Origin: CAZPQK01 sp964588695
Lineage (GTDB): Bacteria > Krumholzibacteriota > Krumholzibacteriia > WVZY01 > JAKEHA01
NCBI GenBank assembly: GCA_964588695.1
Contig: CAZPQK010000001.1
Span: forward strand, 124,001-188,000
Length of the DNA: 64,000 bases
Direction: 5' to 3'
Shown here: positions 8,276 through 16,935 of the stretch, piece by piece
Layout of the letters: each line of letters starts with the position of its first letter
Numbering within the stretch: position 1 is the stretch's first letter
The notes under the pieces: model-generated
Told to the model about the DNA's origin: nothing
The model's input: the letters and a program-made list of their open reading frames with translations, nothing else
Databases searched by the model: none
Made by a program: the position numbers and the translations under genes

Positions 8276-9454
8276 CTACCCGACGGTGGCGTCGCGGTTG
8301 TCCATCCACATACCGGGCTCGTTGATCGCCGATCCGTAAGGGTTGCTAACCGAGTACTCGTCCACCAGGTCGGTGTAGTCGTCGAACCAGGTGGCCTTGG
8401 GGTTACGACGGAAGACCATCAAGTGGCCGCTGAGCAACGGATCCGCCGAGCGATGGTACTTAAAAATAATGTTGTCGTTAGTCAGCCCCAGAATCTCGAT
8501 TTTGCCGGTCTCGTGCGACATGCACAAACGAGCGCGTTTGGCCAGACCACCACACTTCATCTTGGCCTGTTCGAACACCTCATAGGCGCGTTCGACTTCG
8601 ACCGCGTATTCCATGTTGCCTTCCGTCGGACGGCACTGGAACACATAGTACGGCGGAACCCCGTAGAAGCTCAGTTTGCGAAACAACTCCGACAGGACAT
8701 CCGGGTTGTCGTTAATGCCCGCGATCATCGGAGTCTGGTTGATCGTTATCACGCCGTTCTGCTGAAGCACCCGCAGCCCCTCAACCGCCACGTCGGTGAG
8801 CTCTACCGGGTGGTTGAAGTGACACATCACGTAGATGCGCTTGTCTTCGGTGCTGAACTCGCGAAACATTTCGTGCAACTCGGGATCGTTAATGATCCGG
8901 TAAGGGTTGAACGCCGGAATCTTCGAGCCGATCCGGATAATTTCAACGTGTTCGATCTCGCGAAGTTGGGAAATTATGTTACGGAGTTGACGCGTGGATG
9001 TCAGCAACGGATCGCCGCCGGTCAACAGCACGTCGGTAATTTCGGGATGATTTTTGATATACTCAACGCCCGCCGACACGTCCCGCACCACTTCGTCATT
9101 GTCATTCATGAACAGGCGCTTACGAAAACAAAAACGGCAATAGGCGCCGCAAACATCGTTTACCAACAGCAGCGCAACGCTGTCGTACTTATGCTCAAGA
9201 CCAGGGACGCGCGTGTAGCGCTCTTCGTTCGAAGCATCAAGTCTTCCCCATTCTTCCAGTTCCGTGACACTCGGAATGACCAACTTACGAATGGGATCGT
9301 TCGGATCGTCCCAGTTGATCAGCGAGTTATAGTAATCGTTGGTGCGGAACACGAACTTGTCGTGCACCGGTTTCAGCGATTCTCGCTCTTGGGGAGAAAG
9401 CTCCGGCACCTGATCGAGCTTGGTAATATACTTCGGCTTGTAAGCTCCACTCAT
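8276..9454 (-). CDS. KamA-family radical SAM protein (lysine 2,3-aminomutase-like)
   Basis: A radical SAM enzyme of 392 residues related to lysine 2,3-aminomutase. The cluster motif CGAYCRFC is at residues 102-109, followed by FRKRLF and LLTGGDPLL, as in the KamA family. The ATG has GGAAGGAG five bases upstream; an in-frame start 27 codons earlier lacks this. The C-terminal region differs from canonical lysine 2,3-aminomutase: where that enzyme has the PLP-lysine loop PGGGGK, this protein reads RLCMSHETGKIEILG followed by KYHRS. It is therefore either a divergent aminomutase or a KamA-like enzyme with another substrate. It has its own promoter and terminator and is probably monocistronic. Confidence 0.85.
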   Translation of the reverse strand: MSGAYKPKYITKLDQVPELSPQERESLKPVHDKFVFRTNDYYNSLINWDDPNDPIRKLVIPSVTELEEWGRLDASNEERYTRVPGLEHKYDSVALLLVNDVCGAYCRFCFRKRLFMNDNDEVVRDVSAGVEYIKNHPEITDVLLTGGDPLLTSTRQLRNIISQLREIEHVEIIRIGSKIPAFNPYRIINDPELHEMFREFSTEDKRIYVMCHFNHPVELTDVAVEGLRVLQQNGVITINQTPMIAGINDNPDVLSELFRKLSFYGVPPYYVFQCRPTEGNMEYAVEVERAYEVFEQAKMKCGGLAKRARLCMSHETGKIEILGLTNDNIIFKYHRSADPLLSGHLMVFRRNPKATWFDDYTDLVDEYSVSNPYGSAINEPGMWMDNRDATVG

Positions 9455-9650
9455 GCGGACTCCTTCCGTGGATAATTTACTGACGGCGCACGCCCGCAAT
9501 GGCGGCTCTGCCGTCGACAGATTTAGTCTTCGCAAAATCGAGCTTCGACTCGATCACCAGCGCTCGGCTGGGTCAGGGTCGCAGATCCAGGCGGGACGCC
9601 CAGGAATGTCACCGGTTACGGTGTGTGACAATGTTGCGTGCGGCCCCTCT

Positions 9651-9659
9651 ATTATAACA
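9651..9659 (-). promoter_or_regulatory. candidate extended -10 promoter of the KamA-like gene
   Basis: The minus strand reads TGTTATAAT, a perfect -10 hexamer with the TGn extension. No good -35 box lies at the usual distance, as allowed for extended -10 promoters. Transcription would start near 9644, leaving a leader of about 190 bases before the radical SAM gene. The rest of the 9455-9780 gap shows no gene. Confidence 0.5.
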
Positions 9660-9752
9660 AAGAAACTAGCCGATACCCAGAGAGAACCCTGTGTTGGGTT
9701 ATACACCGCAGCGCTGGCAAATATTCATCCTGCCAGTACGCCACACTAACGG

Positions 9753-9779
9753 ATAACCTGTTGTTATATAACAGGTTAT
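9753..9779. other. AT-rich inverted repeat after htpX
   Basis: ATAACCTGTT and AACAGGTTAT form a perfect 10-base inverted repeat around a seven-base loop, directly after the htpX stop. Neither strand has a clean T run after it, so it is either a weak terminator or a protein-binding palindrome upstream of the KamA-like gene. Confidence 0.55.
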
Positions 9780-9780
9780 A

Positions 9781-11250
9781 TTAGACAATTTTGGTCACCC
9801 GTCCACATTCACGACAGGTCACCTGTTCGCTGCTAAAGGCGGGGGATATTTGCGTGTGCCGTCCACAGACGCAGGAGAACGACTCCCAGCCATCGGTCCT
9901 GCGCTTGTACTGCAGAAAGTTCTCTCCGTTTTCCGGGTGAGGGCTGGCGATGGGGGTTTCTTCGAGGACCTCGCCAGCCGGGGTCACCAGCGTGCCCACG
10001 ACGGCAGCCACCTGGGCCAGATCTGACACTGTGGCCTGCGGAATCTCGTTTTGACGCGAACAGCGCGGGCACGAAATCGCCGGCTCGTCGAAGTCGGGGG
10101 GAAGCTTGATCTTAAGCCCGCAAACACACGCCAGAAAGGCGAAACCGTTGACCGCGCGCATCAGGTCGATGACGCCGCGGGTCGAGTCCTGCGCGTTGGC
10201 CTGCGATTCGGGATGGGCCTCGCGAATCGGGACCTCCTGATCCTGCTTCAATCCAGAAGTCGGGATAAGCTTGTGGTAACCCTTTCCCTTGCGCCGCGAA
10301 TAAGCGCGCTGGTAGCTCAGGTAGTCAGCGCCCGCCATGGCGCGAAGAATCTCCACGCGCTCGGTGATCGGCGGATGGGTTGACGTACCGCCACTGGCTC
10401 CCGCTGCTTTCGGTTTGAAGGGATTGACGATGAACATCGGAGCGTTAACCGGGTTGCCAACATCCAAGGTCAACGGACTCCCGCCAATTTTCTCCAATGC
10501 ACTTGCCAGGCCTTCGGGGTAGCGGGTCAGACGAACCGCCGTGGCGTCGGCCAGGTACTCACGCTTACGCGAAATTGCAAAGTACATGAGCTGTGCCAGA
10601 ATCGGCCCGAGAATCGCCAGAACAATGGCCGCGATAAAAAACGCTGGATGCCCACCTACGCCACCGCCTTTTCCAGAGCGATGACGTCGTGCGGACCCGC
10701 CCGAAAACCACATCCCGCGAAGGAACACACGGCTAAGCAACACGATGCTGCCCAGCATGACGCCAGCAAGGGTCATAAACCGCGTGTCGCGATTCATGAT
10801 GTGCGCCATTTCGTGCGCGACCACACCTTGTAGTTCGTCGCGGTTCAGCCTGGCCAGAAGGCCCGCGGTAACCGCGATGGCGGAGTGTTCCGGGTTAAGC
10901 CCGGTCGCAAACGCGTTGGGCGAGCGTTCGTCGATAACATACACCTTGGGCCGCGCGGGAAGATTGGCCGCCAGTTGCATTTCTTCTACGACGTTGAACA
11001 ACTGCGGGTAGGTCTCTGCGTCAACCTCTTGCGCGCGGCTCATTTTTAGCACCAGTGTGTCACCGCCCATGAAGGTCAGCATCACCGTACCGCCGTAAAT
11101 GATCAGCGCGAAGATTGCCCCCAGCAGGAACCCATCGTTCGCCGTGACCGCGTTACCAATGAACGCGCCGGTAGTAACCAGCACCACAAACATGCCGATG
11201 AACAGATACATCGACTTGCGGCGGTTGGCGGCAATGAGTTCCCACATCAT
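9781..11250 (-). CDS. htpX: HtpX-like M48 membrane protease with two C-terminal zinc ribbons
   Basis: A membrane-anchored M48 zinc metalloprotease of the HtpX type, which degrades misfolded membrane proteins. The zinc motif is HEMAHIMNRD, preceded by ERSPNAFATG; two hydrophobic segments lie at the N-terminus (about 16-60) and two more flank the catalytic region. At 489 residues it is about 190 residues longer than usual HtpX. The extra C-terminus holds two Cys clusters: CVCG with CPRC around residues 375-410, and CVCG with CREC around 450-485, each like a paired zinc knuckle. It lies 20 bases after lemA on the same strand, a common pairing. The ribbons may bind substrate or regulate activity; that is inference. 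Confidence 0.92.
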   Translation of the reverse strand: MMWELIAANRRKSMYLFIGMFVVLVTTGAFIGNAVTANDGFLLGAIFALIIYGGTVMLTFMGGDTLVLKMSRAQEVDAETYPQLFNVVEEMQLAANLPARPKVYVIDERSPNAFATGLNPEHSAIAVTAGLLARLNRDELQGVVAHEMAHIMNRDTRFMTLAGVMLGSIVLLSRVFLRGMWFSGGSARRHRSGKGGGVGGHPAFFIAAIVLAILGPILAQLMYFAISRKREYLADATAVRLTRYPEGLASALEKIGGSPLTLDVGNPVNAPMFIVNPFKPKAAGASGGTSTHPPITERVEILRAMAGADYLSYQRAYSRRKGKGYHKLIPTSGLKQDQEVPIREAHPESQANAQDSTRGVIDLMRAVNGFAFLACVCGLKIKLPPDFDEPAISCPRCSRQNEIPQATVSDLAQVAAVVGTLVTPAGEVLEETPIASPHPENGENFLQYKRRTDGWESFSCVCGRHTQISPAFSSEQVTCRECGRVTKIV

Positions 11251-11270
11251 AATCGCGACGTCCTCGCGAC

Positions 11271-11825
11271 CTACGAGAATTGAACGACCGGCGCTTCGCG
11301 TTCGGCCGGGTTCTCGATTTCAAAGAACTCGTCCGGAGAGAAGCTAAACATTCCCGCAACGATGTTGGACGGAAACATCTCGATCTTGTTGTTGTAAAAC
11401 AATACCTGGTCGTTGTAGCTCTGCCGCGAAAACGCGATACGGTTTTCGGTGGCGGTGAGCTCTTCCTGAAGCGCCAGAAAGTTGTCGTTGGCCTTGAGTT
11501 CAGGATAGTTCTCCACGACCAGCATGAAGTTGCTAAGCGCCTGGCTCAGAGCGGATTCGGCCTGACCGCGGTCGCCCGGCGTACCACCAGCCATCGCGCG
11601 GCTACGAGCTTCGGTTACCGCTTCGAACGTTTCCCGTTCGTGCTGCATAAAGCCCTTGGCGGTTTCCACCAGGTTGGGAATGAGGTCGTGACGACGCTTC
11701 AACTGCACGTCGATTTGCGACCAGGCGTTCTTTACGCGATTGCGCAGTTGCACCAGGCCGTTATACAGACCGACGAAGTACGCAATCGCTCCGATAATCA
11801 GAACCAATCCGATAATGCCGAACAT
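11271..11825 (-). CDS. lemA: LemA family membrane protein
   Basis: LemA proteins have one N-terminal membrane segment and a long helical bundle outside the membrane; their function is poorly understood, but they often neighbour M48 proteases or TPM-domain proteins. The 184-residue protein has a hydrophobic N-terminus (residues 2-24) and the family hallmark NRVKNAWSQIDVQLKRRHDLIPNLVETAKG, continued by helical segments including a conserved NFMLVVENYPELKAN. Length is normal for the family. The operon order here is zinc-finger protein, lemA, htpX, with the genes separated by 20-45 bases, so a joint role in envelope protein quality control is plausible. Confidence 0.95.
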   Translation of the reverse strand: MFGIIGLVLIIGAIAYFVGLYNGLVQLRNRVKNAWSQIDVQLKRRHDLIPNLVETAKGFMQHERETFEAVTEARSRAMAGGTPGDRGQAESALSQALSNFMLVVENYPELKANDNFLALQEELTATENRIAFSRQSYNDQVLFYNNKIEMFPSNIVAGMFSFSPDEFFEIENPAEREAPVVQFS

Positions 11826-11867
11826 GGTTTTACTCCTTGTTGTTCAGTGCGATTTAAGGTGAAAGAC

Positions 11868-12251
11868 TTACTCGGTTAGCAATCCTGCAAAAATTTCTTC
11901 GACCAGATGAGGGACGCGGCCGTCGTCGCATAAAGTTCCCAGGTGGAGCAGACGATTGAGTTCGCCTTTGTCCAACCACAGACCGTGGCCGACCCCGCAT
12001 TCGTCAAGCAGCAGACCGTCGCGAGTTACCTTGTCCATCCGGCGGTCGCAAATCGGACACGGGCGCGGGGCTTCGGCAGTAGTGGCCGGTGAGAAGTCGG
12101 CTAAGAGTGCCTGTACGTTCTCGGCGCTACCCATCAGCAACCCAAGTTCACCGGCGTCCAACCAGGTACCACGGCAGCGCATGCAGTGATCGACTTCGAC
12201 GGCGTCGAACTCGAAAGTGACCATGGGTTTTTGGCAGCACGGGCAGTGCAT
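11868..12251 (-). CDS. double zf-TFIIB-type zinc-ribbon protein
   Basis: A small cytoplasmic protein of 127 residues with two zf-TFIIB-like units. The first is CPCCQKPM...VDHCMRCRGTWLDAGEL (about 4-45) and the second CPICDRRMDKV...DECGVGHGLWLDKGEL (about 62-105). The repeated W-L-D-x-G-E-L after the second cysteine pair is the signature of this family. In the second unit the last pair is CGVGHG rather than CxxC, so one ligand may be His. GGAGAG precedes ATG by four bases; a GTG one codon upstream would be too close to it. It leads the lemA-htpX operon. The function is unknown; nucleic-acid binding or zinc buffering have been suggested for relatives. Confidence 0.85.
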   Translation of the reverse strand: MHCPCCQKPMVTFEFDAVEVDHCMRCRGTWLDAGELGLLMGSAENVQALLADFSPATTAEAPRPCPICDRRMDKVTRDGLLLDECGVGHGLWLDKGELNRLLHLGTLCDDGRVPHLVEEIFAGLLTE

Positions 12252-12381
12252 CACGCTCTCCAGTGTTTGTTATTTGGTTTACACGATGGCGCCCGCGGTA
12301 TTCACAACCCGCCTACGATTGAGACCAACGTGCCGCAGAATGGAAGCTCGTGGCCGAGGCGTCCCCATCGTTCGGCACTAA

Positions 12382-12417
12382 AAAGCAAAAACCCCGCCAA
12401 CCAGCAGGTTGACGGGG
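12382..12417 (-). terminator. intrinsic terminator after pgi
   Basis: An 11-base stem (CCCCGCCAACC / GGTTGACGGGG, one wobble pair) with a four-base loop is followed on the minus strand by TTTTTGCTTTT. It lies about 26 bases after the pgi stop and ends the long dus-to-pgi run of genes. Confidence 0.88.
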
Positions 12418-12442
12418 TCGCATTGCAAACTTATTACGGCTG

Positions 12443-14080
12443 TTATGAAAGCGCGGCTATTAACGCCGCAAAGCCGCTGTCGGCGTCACCAAGGTCGATG
12501 CGCAGAAAGCGTCTCCCGCGCTGCAACAAGGCCGCCGCGTCACCGTCGGCTTGCGCCGCAATCAGCTGGCCAAACGTGAACGAATCTTCGGGAACTTCAA
12601 GGTCGTTTGCGAAGTCATCAACCAGTTGCAGGAACACACCGCTGTTGGCGCCGCCTTTATGAAGCTGCCCGGTTGAGTGCAGAAAGCGCGGCCCGAACTC
12701 GTAGGTGACCGGGTGGTTGCCCTTGCCGGCGAGTTTACAAGCTACCGTTCCCAATGCGATCCGGGCCTCATCGGTGGGCGCAACGTAGGCGTGAATCGAA
12801 ACATAGTCCCCGGGTTCGACCATTTCCATCCACGTGGTCAGGGCATCGGATAGCTCTTTGGAATTTGTCGCATCTGCGGTGGCGTCGTCCAATTCGTCTT
12901 CGTCGGCTCCAAAGGCCTCGCCCGCCATGGCTTTCTTAGCCAGAGTCTTGGCAAGTTGCACGTCGGGTTGATTGAATGGATGAATTCCCATCTCCGCGCC
13001 CGCCATCGCGGTGATGATTTCCCATGCGATGAACTCGGCGCCGACATCGTAGACGTCATGGAGCCGACGTTGCAGGACCGGATGTCCTGCCGTCGTCAAC
13101 CCTTCGCGTGTCGCGTCGGAAAGAACGGGATCGTCGTCGAGCTCGATGGCGACCATCACCCGGTCGTCGCCGTAAGAAGAAGGCGCACCAAACCCGCCTT
13201 CCATGACTGGAACGATACCCACCGAATCTTTCCCGACACTTTCGGCAACCAGTTGTTCAATCCATAACGGCAACGCGGCAATCGCCGACGAAGTGACAAT
13301 GTTCAATTTGTCTCTACCGAGTCCAGCCAACGCACCTAGTGCGGTGCCTGTTACAATCTCCCTCGTGTTTGCTCCGTCCTTAGAGATTTTCGCGGCGGCG
13401 CGTTCCAGCAACCTTGCAATGTCAACCCCGATCAAAGCGGCGGGCACCAGGCCGAACTCGCATAGTGCTGAGTACCGACCACCGACATCGCTGGGTGCCA
13501 GGAACACGCGCCGGAAGCTTCGCTGCGAGGCCAGAGCCTCCAAAGATGAGCCCGGATCGGTGATAGCCACAAAATGATCGCCAGCGTTTCCGTCGCGACT
13601 GCACTTGTCCCAGAAATAACGAAAGAACGACATCGTCTCGATCGTTCCACCCGACTTGCTGGACACCACGAACAGGGTTTTCGCGATGTCGGCAGAAGCT
13701 TCGACCTGGGCAACCGCGCCGGGATGCGTGCTGTCGAGCACTTGCAGGTGGGGAAAGCCTTCGGCGTTGCCGAAGACCCGCTGAAACAACTCCGGCGCCA
13801 GACTAGATCCGCCCATTCCCAAAAGGACTACGTGCTTAAAACCCGCATCTTTGACCTCGGAGGCGAACGCCGTGACCTCAGCTACTTTTGCTTGAGAACT
13901 GATGGGAAGGTCCAGCCAGCCCAACCGGTCGGCAAGTTCGGGGACGTCTTGTTCGGACCACAAAGTCGTGTCGCGGCGCCAGAACCGCTCGGCACGACCG
14001 GCCGTTGCGGCTGCAGAAAGTGCGGATTCGACGTCGGCGCTGTAACCGGCAAAGTGAAAGTCGTCGCTCAACTCTCCCAC
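12443..14080 (-). CDS. pgi: glucose-6-phosphate isomerase
   Basis: Interconverts glucose 6-phosphate and fructose 6-phosphate. The 545-residue protein has the double SIS-type fold: LLGMGGSSLAPELFQ and VVSSKSGGTIETMSFF mark the sugar-phosphate site in the first SIS domain, and a second SIS domain follows. The sequence resembles the isomerase half of the transaldolase-phosphoglucose isomerase fusions (Tal-Pgi) more than the classical E. coli Pgi. Only the isomerase part is present here; no transaldolase is fused or adjacent. It follows tkt with one base between stop and start, so the two are co-transcribed and link glycolysis to the pentose phosphate pathway. Confidence 0.9.
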   Translation of the reverse strand: MGELSDDFHFAGYSADVESALSAAATAGRAERFWRRDTTLWSEQDVPELADRLGWLDLPISSQAKVAEVTAFASEVKDAGFKHVVLLGMGGSSLAPELFQRVFGNAEGFPHLQVLDSTHPGAVAQVEASADIAKTLFVVSSKSGGTIETMSFFRYFWDKCSRDGNAGDHFVAITDPGSSLEALASQRSFRRVFLAPSDVGGRYSALCEFGLVPAALIGVDIARLLERAAAKISKDGANTREIVTGTALGALAGLGRDKLNIVTSSAIAALPLWIEQLVAESVGKDSVGIVPVMEGGFGAPSSYGDDRVMVAIELDDDPVLSDATREGLTTAGHPVLQRRLHDVYDVGAEFIAWEIITAMAGAEMGIHPFNQPDVQLAKTLAKKAMAGEAFGADEDELDDATADATNSKELSDALTTWMEMVEPGDYVSIHAYVAPTDEARIALGTVACKLAGKGNHPVTYEFGPRFLHSTGQLHKGGANSGVFLQLVDDFANDLEVPEDSFTFGQLIAAQADGDAAALLQRGRRFLRIDLGDADSGFAALIAALS

Positions 14081-14081
14081 G

Positions 14082-16088
14082 CTAGCCTCCCTGCGGCGCG
14101 GCGCCGCCCGTGGTGACCGACCGGCTTTGTACCATCGCTACCGCGCGCTCCACTACGTTGGCGTCGGTAAAACCGAATTTTTCCATGAGTACATCGCCCG
14201 GAGCAGACTCGCCAAAGTGATCGATGGCAATAATGTCAGCATCGTCGCCAACCACGTCACGCCAGCCCATCGGCGATGCCGCCTCGACTACCACCTTGGG
14301 GAGATCGATCGGGATAACGCTTTGGCGATAGTCCGCGTTTTGCTGCAGGAACAACTCGCGGCACGGCATGGAAACCACTCGCGACGCAATACCACGCTCG
14401 GCTAGCCGTGCGCGTGCTCGTTGCGCCAGTTGAACTTCCGAACCCGTAGCAACTAACACAACGCCCGGGTTTTCGTCGCTTTCCAATACGTATGCGCCAC
14501 GGCGGGTTCCCTCGGAGACCAACTCCGGGTCGCCAAGAACCGGAACGTTCTGGCGAGTCAGCGCCAGCGCTGACGGTCCCTGCGCTTCCATCGCCAGCCG
14601 CCACGATGCGGACGTTTCGTTGCCATCTGCAGGGCGAAACACCAGCAGGCGTGGAATGGCGCGCAAGCTGGCAAGTTGTTCGATGGGCTGATGTGTCGGA
14701 CCATCTTCGCCAAGGCCGACGCTGTCGTGGGTGAACACGAAAATCGAGTGAATGTTTTGTAGGGCAGCCAGACGAATAGCGGGGCGCATGTAGTCGGAAA
14801 AAATCAAGAACGTCGCGCCGTAGGGAACGGTTCCGCCATGAAGTGCCATGCCGTTCACAATCGCGCCCATCGCGTGCTCGCGTACGCCAAAGTAAACATT
14901 CCGACCGGTGGCAGATTCGACCGCGAACGCGTCGCTACCGTCGATGAGCGACTTGTTTGAACCTGCCAGGTCGGCCGAACCACCGATCAATGAAGGCACC
15001 TTACCCGCAATTGCATTGAGCACTTTGCCCGAAGCCGACCTGGTCGCCACCGGCTTGTCGCCCAGTGCAAACACGGGAAGTTCGTCGGTCCATCCGGACG
15101 CGAACTCGTTGTCGATGGTTGTGCGAAACGCTTGCTTTTTCGAGCCCATCGCGTCAACAATGCGCTCCCAGTTGGACTCGGCTTGCTGACCGGCGTCCAC
15201 TTTGCGACGACAATGTTCGGCGACTTCGGCAGGTATGTGAAACCACGGCTCCAACGGCCATCCGAGATTTTCTTTCGTCGCACGCAACGCGTCTGCGCCC
15301 AACGCTTCCCCATGCGACTTCGGCGAATCTTGCTTGGGGCTGCCAAAACCAATGTGCGTGCGCACGCAAATCAACGAAGGCCGTTCGGTTTCGGCGCGTG
15401 CTTCGGCAATCGCCGCGTCGATAGCTTCGAGGTCGTTGCCATCGCTAACCGAACTTACATGCCAGCCATAAGATTCGTAGCGTCGTCCAACGTCTTCGGT
15501 AAACGCCATGTCGGTAGCGCCATCGATGGTGATGTGGTTGTCGTCGTAAAGGTAAATCAGTTTGCCTAGCTTCCATGTGCCCGCAAGTGACGCCGCTTCC
15601 GCAGACACGCCTTCCATCAGGTCACCGTCTGAACACAACGCGTAGGTATAATGATCGACAACTTTCTCGGACCCGTTGAACCTTGCCGCCAGGTGCTTTT
15701 CTGCCATCGCCATGCCAACCGCCATGGCGACACCCTGACCCAACGGTCCCGTCGTGCACTCAACACCGGGCGCAACGCCGTACTCCGGATGCCCTGCGGT
15801 TTTCGATCCCCACTGCCGGAAATTTTTAATCTCATCCAGAGAAAGATCATAGCCGTAGAGATGCAACAACGCGTACTGCAGCATCGAACCGTGCCCCGCC
15901 GACAGCACAAAACGATCGCGGTCAAACCAGTGCGGGTTTCTGGGATTAAACTTCAGGTAGCGATCCCAAAGAACGTATGCCATGGGCGCGGCACCCAGCG
16001 GCATTCCCGGGTGGCCACTGTTGGCGGTTTCCACCGCGTCGGCTGCTAGAAATCGAATCGTATTGATGCTCAACTGATCGACATTCAT
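14082..16088 (-). CDS. tkt: transketolase
   Basis: Transketolase transfers two-carbon units between sugar phosphates using thiamine diphosphate. From the chosen ATG the protein is 668 residues, the usual size, and begins with the canonical INTIRFLAADAVETANSGHPG. GPLGQG, CSDGDLMEGV and a following DDNHITIDG form the thiamine diphosphate/metal site; EDGPTHQPIEQL is the conserved pyrimidine-domain motif. A longer reading frame upstream adds 45 residues unlike any transketolase and was rejected. It sits directly before pgi and is probably translated with it. The ribosome-binding site (AAGGGA) is rather distant from ATG. Confidence 0.97.
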   Translation of the reverse strand: MNVDQLSINTIRFLAADAVETANSGHPGMPLGAAPMAYVLWDRYLKFNPRNPHWFDRDRFVLSAGHGSMLQYALLHLYGYDLSLDEIKNFRQWGSKTAGHPEYGVAPGVECTTGPLGQGVAMAVGMAMAEKHLAARFNGSEKVVDHYTYALCSDGDLMEGVSAEAASLAGTWKLGKLIYLYDDNHITIDGATDMAFTEDVGRRYESYGWHVSSVSDGNDLEAIDAAIAEARAETERPSLICVRTHIGFGSPKQDSPKSHGEALGADALRATKENLGWPLEPWFHIPAEVAEHCRRKVDAGQQAESNWERIVDAMGSKKQAFRTTIDNEFASGWTDELPVFALGDKPVATRSASGKVLNAIAGKVPSLIGGSADLAGSNKSLIDGSDAFAVESATGRNVYFGVREHAMGAIVNGMALHGGTVPYGATFLIFSDYMRPAIRLAALQNIHSIFVFTHDSVGLGEDGPTHQPIEQLASLRAIPRLLVFRPADGNETSASWRLAMEAQGPSALALTRQNVPVLGDPELVSEGTRRGAYVLESDENPGVVLVATGSEVQLAQRARARLAERGIASRVVSMPCRELFLQQNADYRQSVIPIDLPKVVVEAASPMGWRDVVGDDADIIAIDHFGESAPGDVLMEKFGFTDANVVERAVAMVQSRSVTTGGAAPQGG

Positions 16089-16242
16089 CGGCGGACGTAT
16101 CCCTTCGCTTTGGTAACTGATTTTGGGGTTGCGTACCCCCGAACGGGTGGCACGCACCAGTATTCCCGGCCCGCGAGCGTCGGGCAAGCGGAATTGGGCG
16201 CCGCCAGGCGACGAACCCACCAAACCTGTTGATAAGTATAAG

Positions 16243-16935
16243 CTAAGCCGTGGCCAGTCTGGCCAGTTCGGCCATGCTGGTCACACGGACGTCGGGCGCT
16301 GCGGCGGCAGGAGCGGTGGCACCCGCACCGGTGCGATCATGACGACGATCCACCCACACGCACGGGAGGCCCAAAGCGTTTGCTGGCGCTATGTCGTGAT
16401 ACAAACTTTGGGCAACATGAACCCATTTGTCTTTGCGGTTACCAAACAACTCGGCTGCGCGCTGAAAGTGCGCCACCGCTGGCTTATAGCTTTCGACATC
16501 TTCGGCGGTAACAATCCAATCGAACTCAACTTGCAGATGACGCTGCGATTGCGCAAAAAGATCACGATCGATGTTGGACAATATCCCCAACTGAAATCGC
16601 TGTTTAAGCGCGGACAGCGCCGCAACCGTGTCGGGAAACGCAGGCCACGCGCACAGCGATTCCACCAGGGTATCGCGGTCAAACTCGATATCGACGTCGT
16701 GGTGTTCGGCGAACTGTTCCATGACCATTTGCAAAGTCAGGTCGTAGCGCCGATAGCTTTCCGTTTGCAGCGAAGATTCGATTGTCGCGTACTTTTCCAG
16801 TATCTCGTCGTCGGAGGTGACTATGCCGCGGGCAAAACAGAAGGGTCGTAGCGCTCGGAGTATTCCCGACTCCCAGTCAATAAGCGTCCCGTAGCAGTCG
16901 AAGGTAAGGATCTCGACGTTCGAAAAATCAATCAC
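16243..16935 (-). CDS. HAD-superfamily hydrolase (haloacid dehalogenase type II-like)
   Basis: A 230-residue HAD hydrolase. The nucleophile motif is LTFDCYGTLIDW (Asp13), motif II is GILSNIDRD, and a lysine (ESYKPAVAHF) precedes the acidic motif. The order FDCYGTL and the helical cap between residues 20 and 100 resemble 2-haloacid dehalogenases, but most such proteins in genomes are small phosphatases. The expected acidic motif is replaced by KWVHVAQSLYHDIAPAN, the type II dehalogenase pattern with a Ser-Leu-x-x-D arrangement. The start overlaps the DUF72 stop by four bases (ATGA). No substrate can be inferred from the neighbours. Confidence 0.85.
   Translation of the reverse strand: MIDFSNVEILTFDCYGTLIDWESGILRALRPFCFARGIVTSDDEILEKYATIESSLQTESYRRYDLTLQMVMEQFAEHHDVDIEFDRDTLVESLCAWPAFPDTVAALSALKQRFQLGILSNIDRDLFAQSQRHLQVEFDWIVTAEDVESYKPAVAHFQRAAELFGNRKDKWVHVAQSLYHDIAPANALGLPCVWVDRRHDRTGAGATAPAAAAPDVRVTSMAELARLATA

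Noticed and set aside
8423..9475. Plus-strand frame of 350 codons over the KamA-like gene
   Set aside because: No domain; the minus strand has an intact radical SAM enzyme.
9753..9779. AT-rich inverted repeat as a strong terminator for htpX
   Set aside because: Neither strand has a T run after the stem, so it is listed only as a palindrome of unknown role.
16089..16223. 45-codon N-terminal extension of transketolase
   Set aside because: The extension is unlike any transketolase and the canonical start follows the expected N-terminal sequence.
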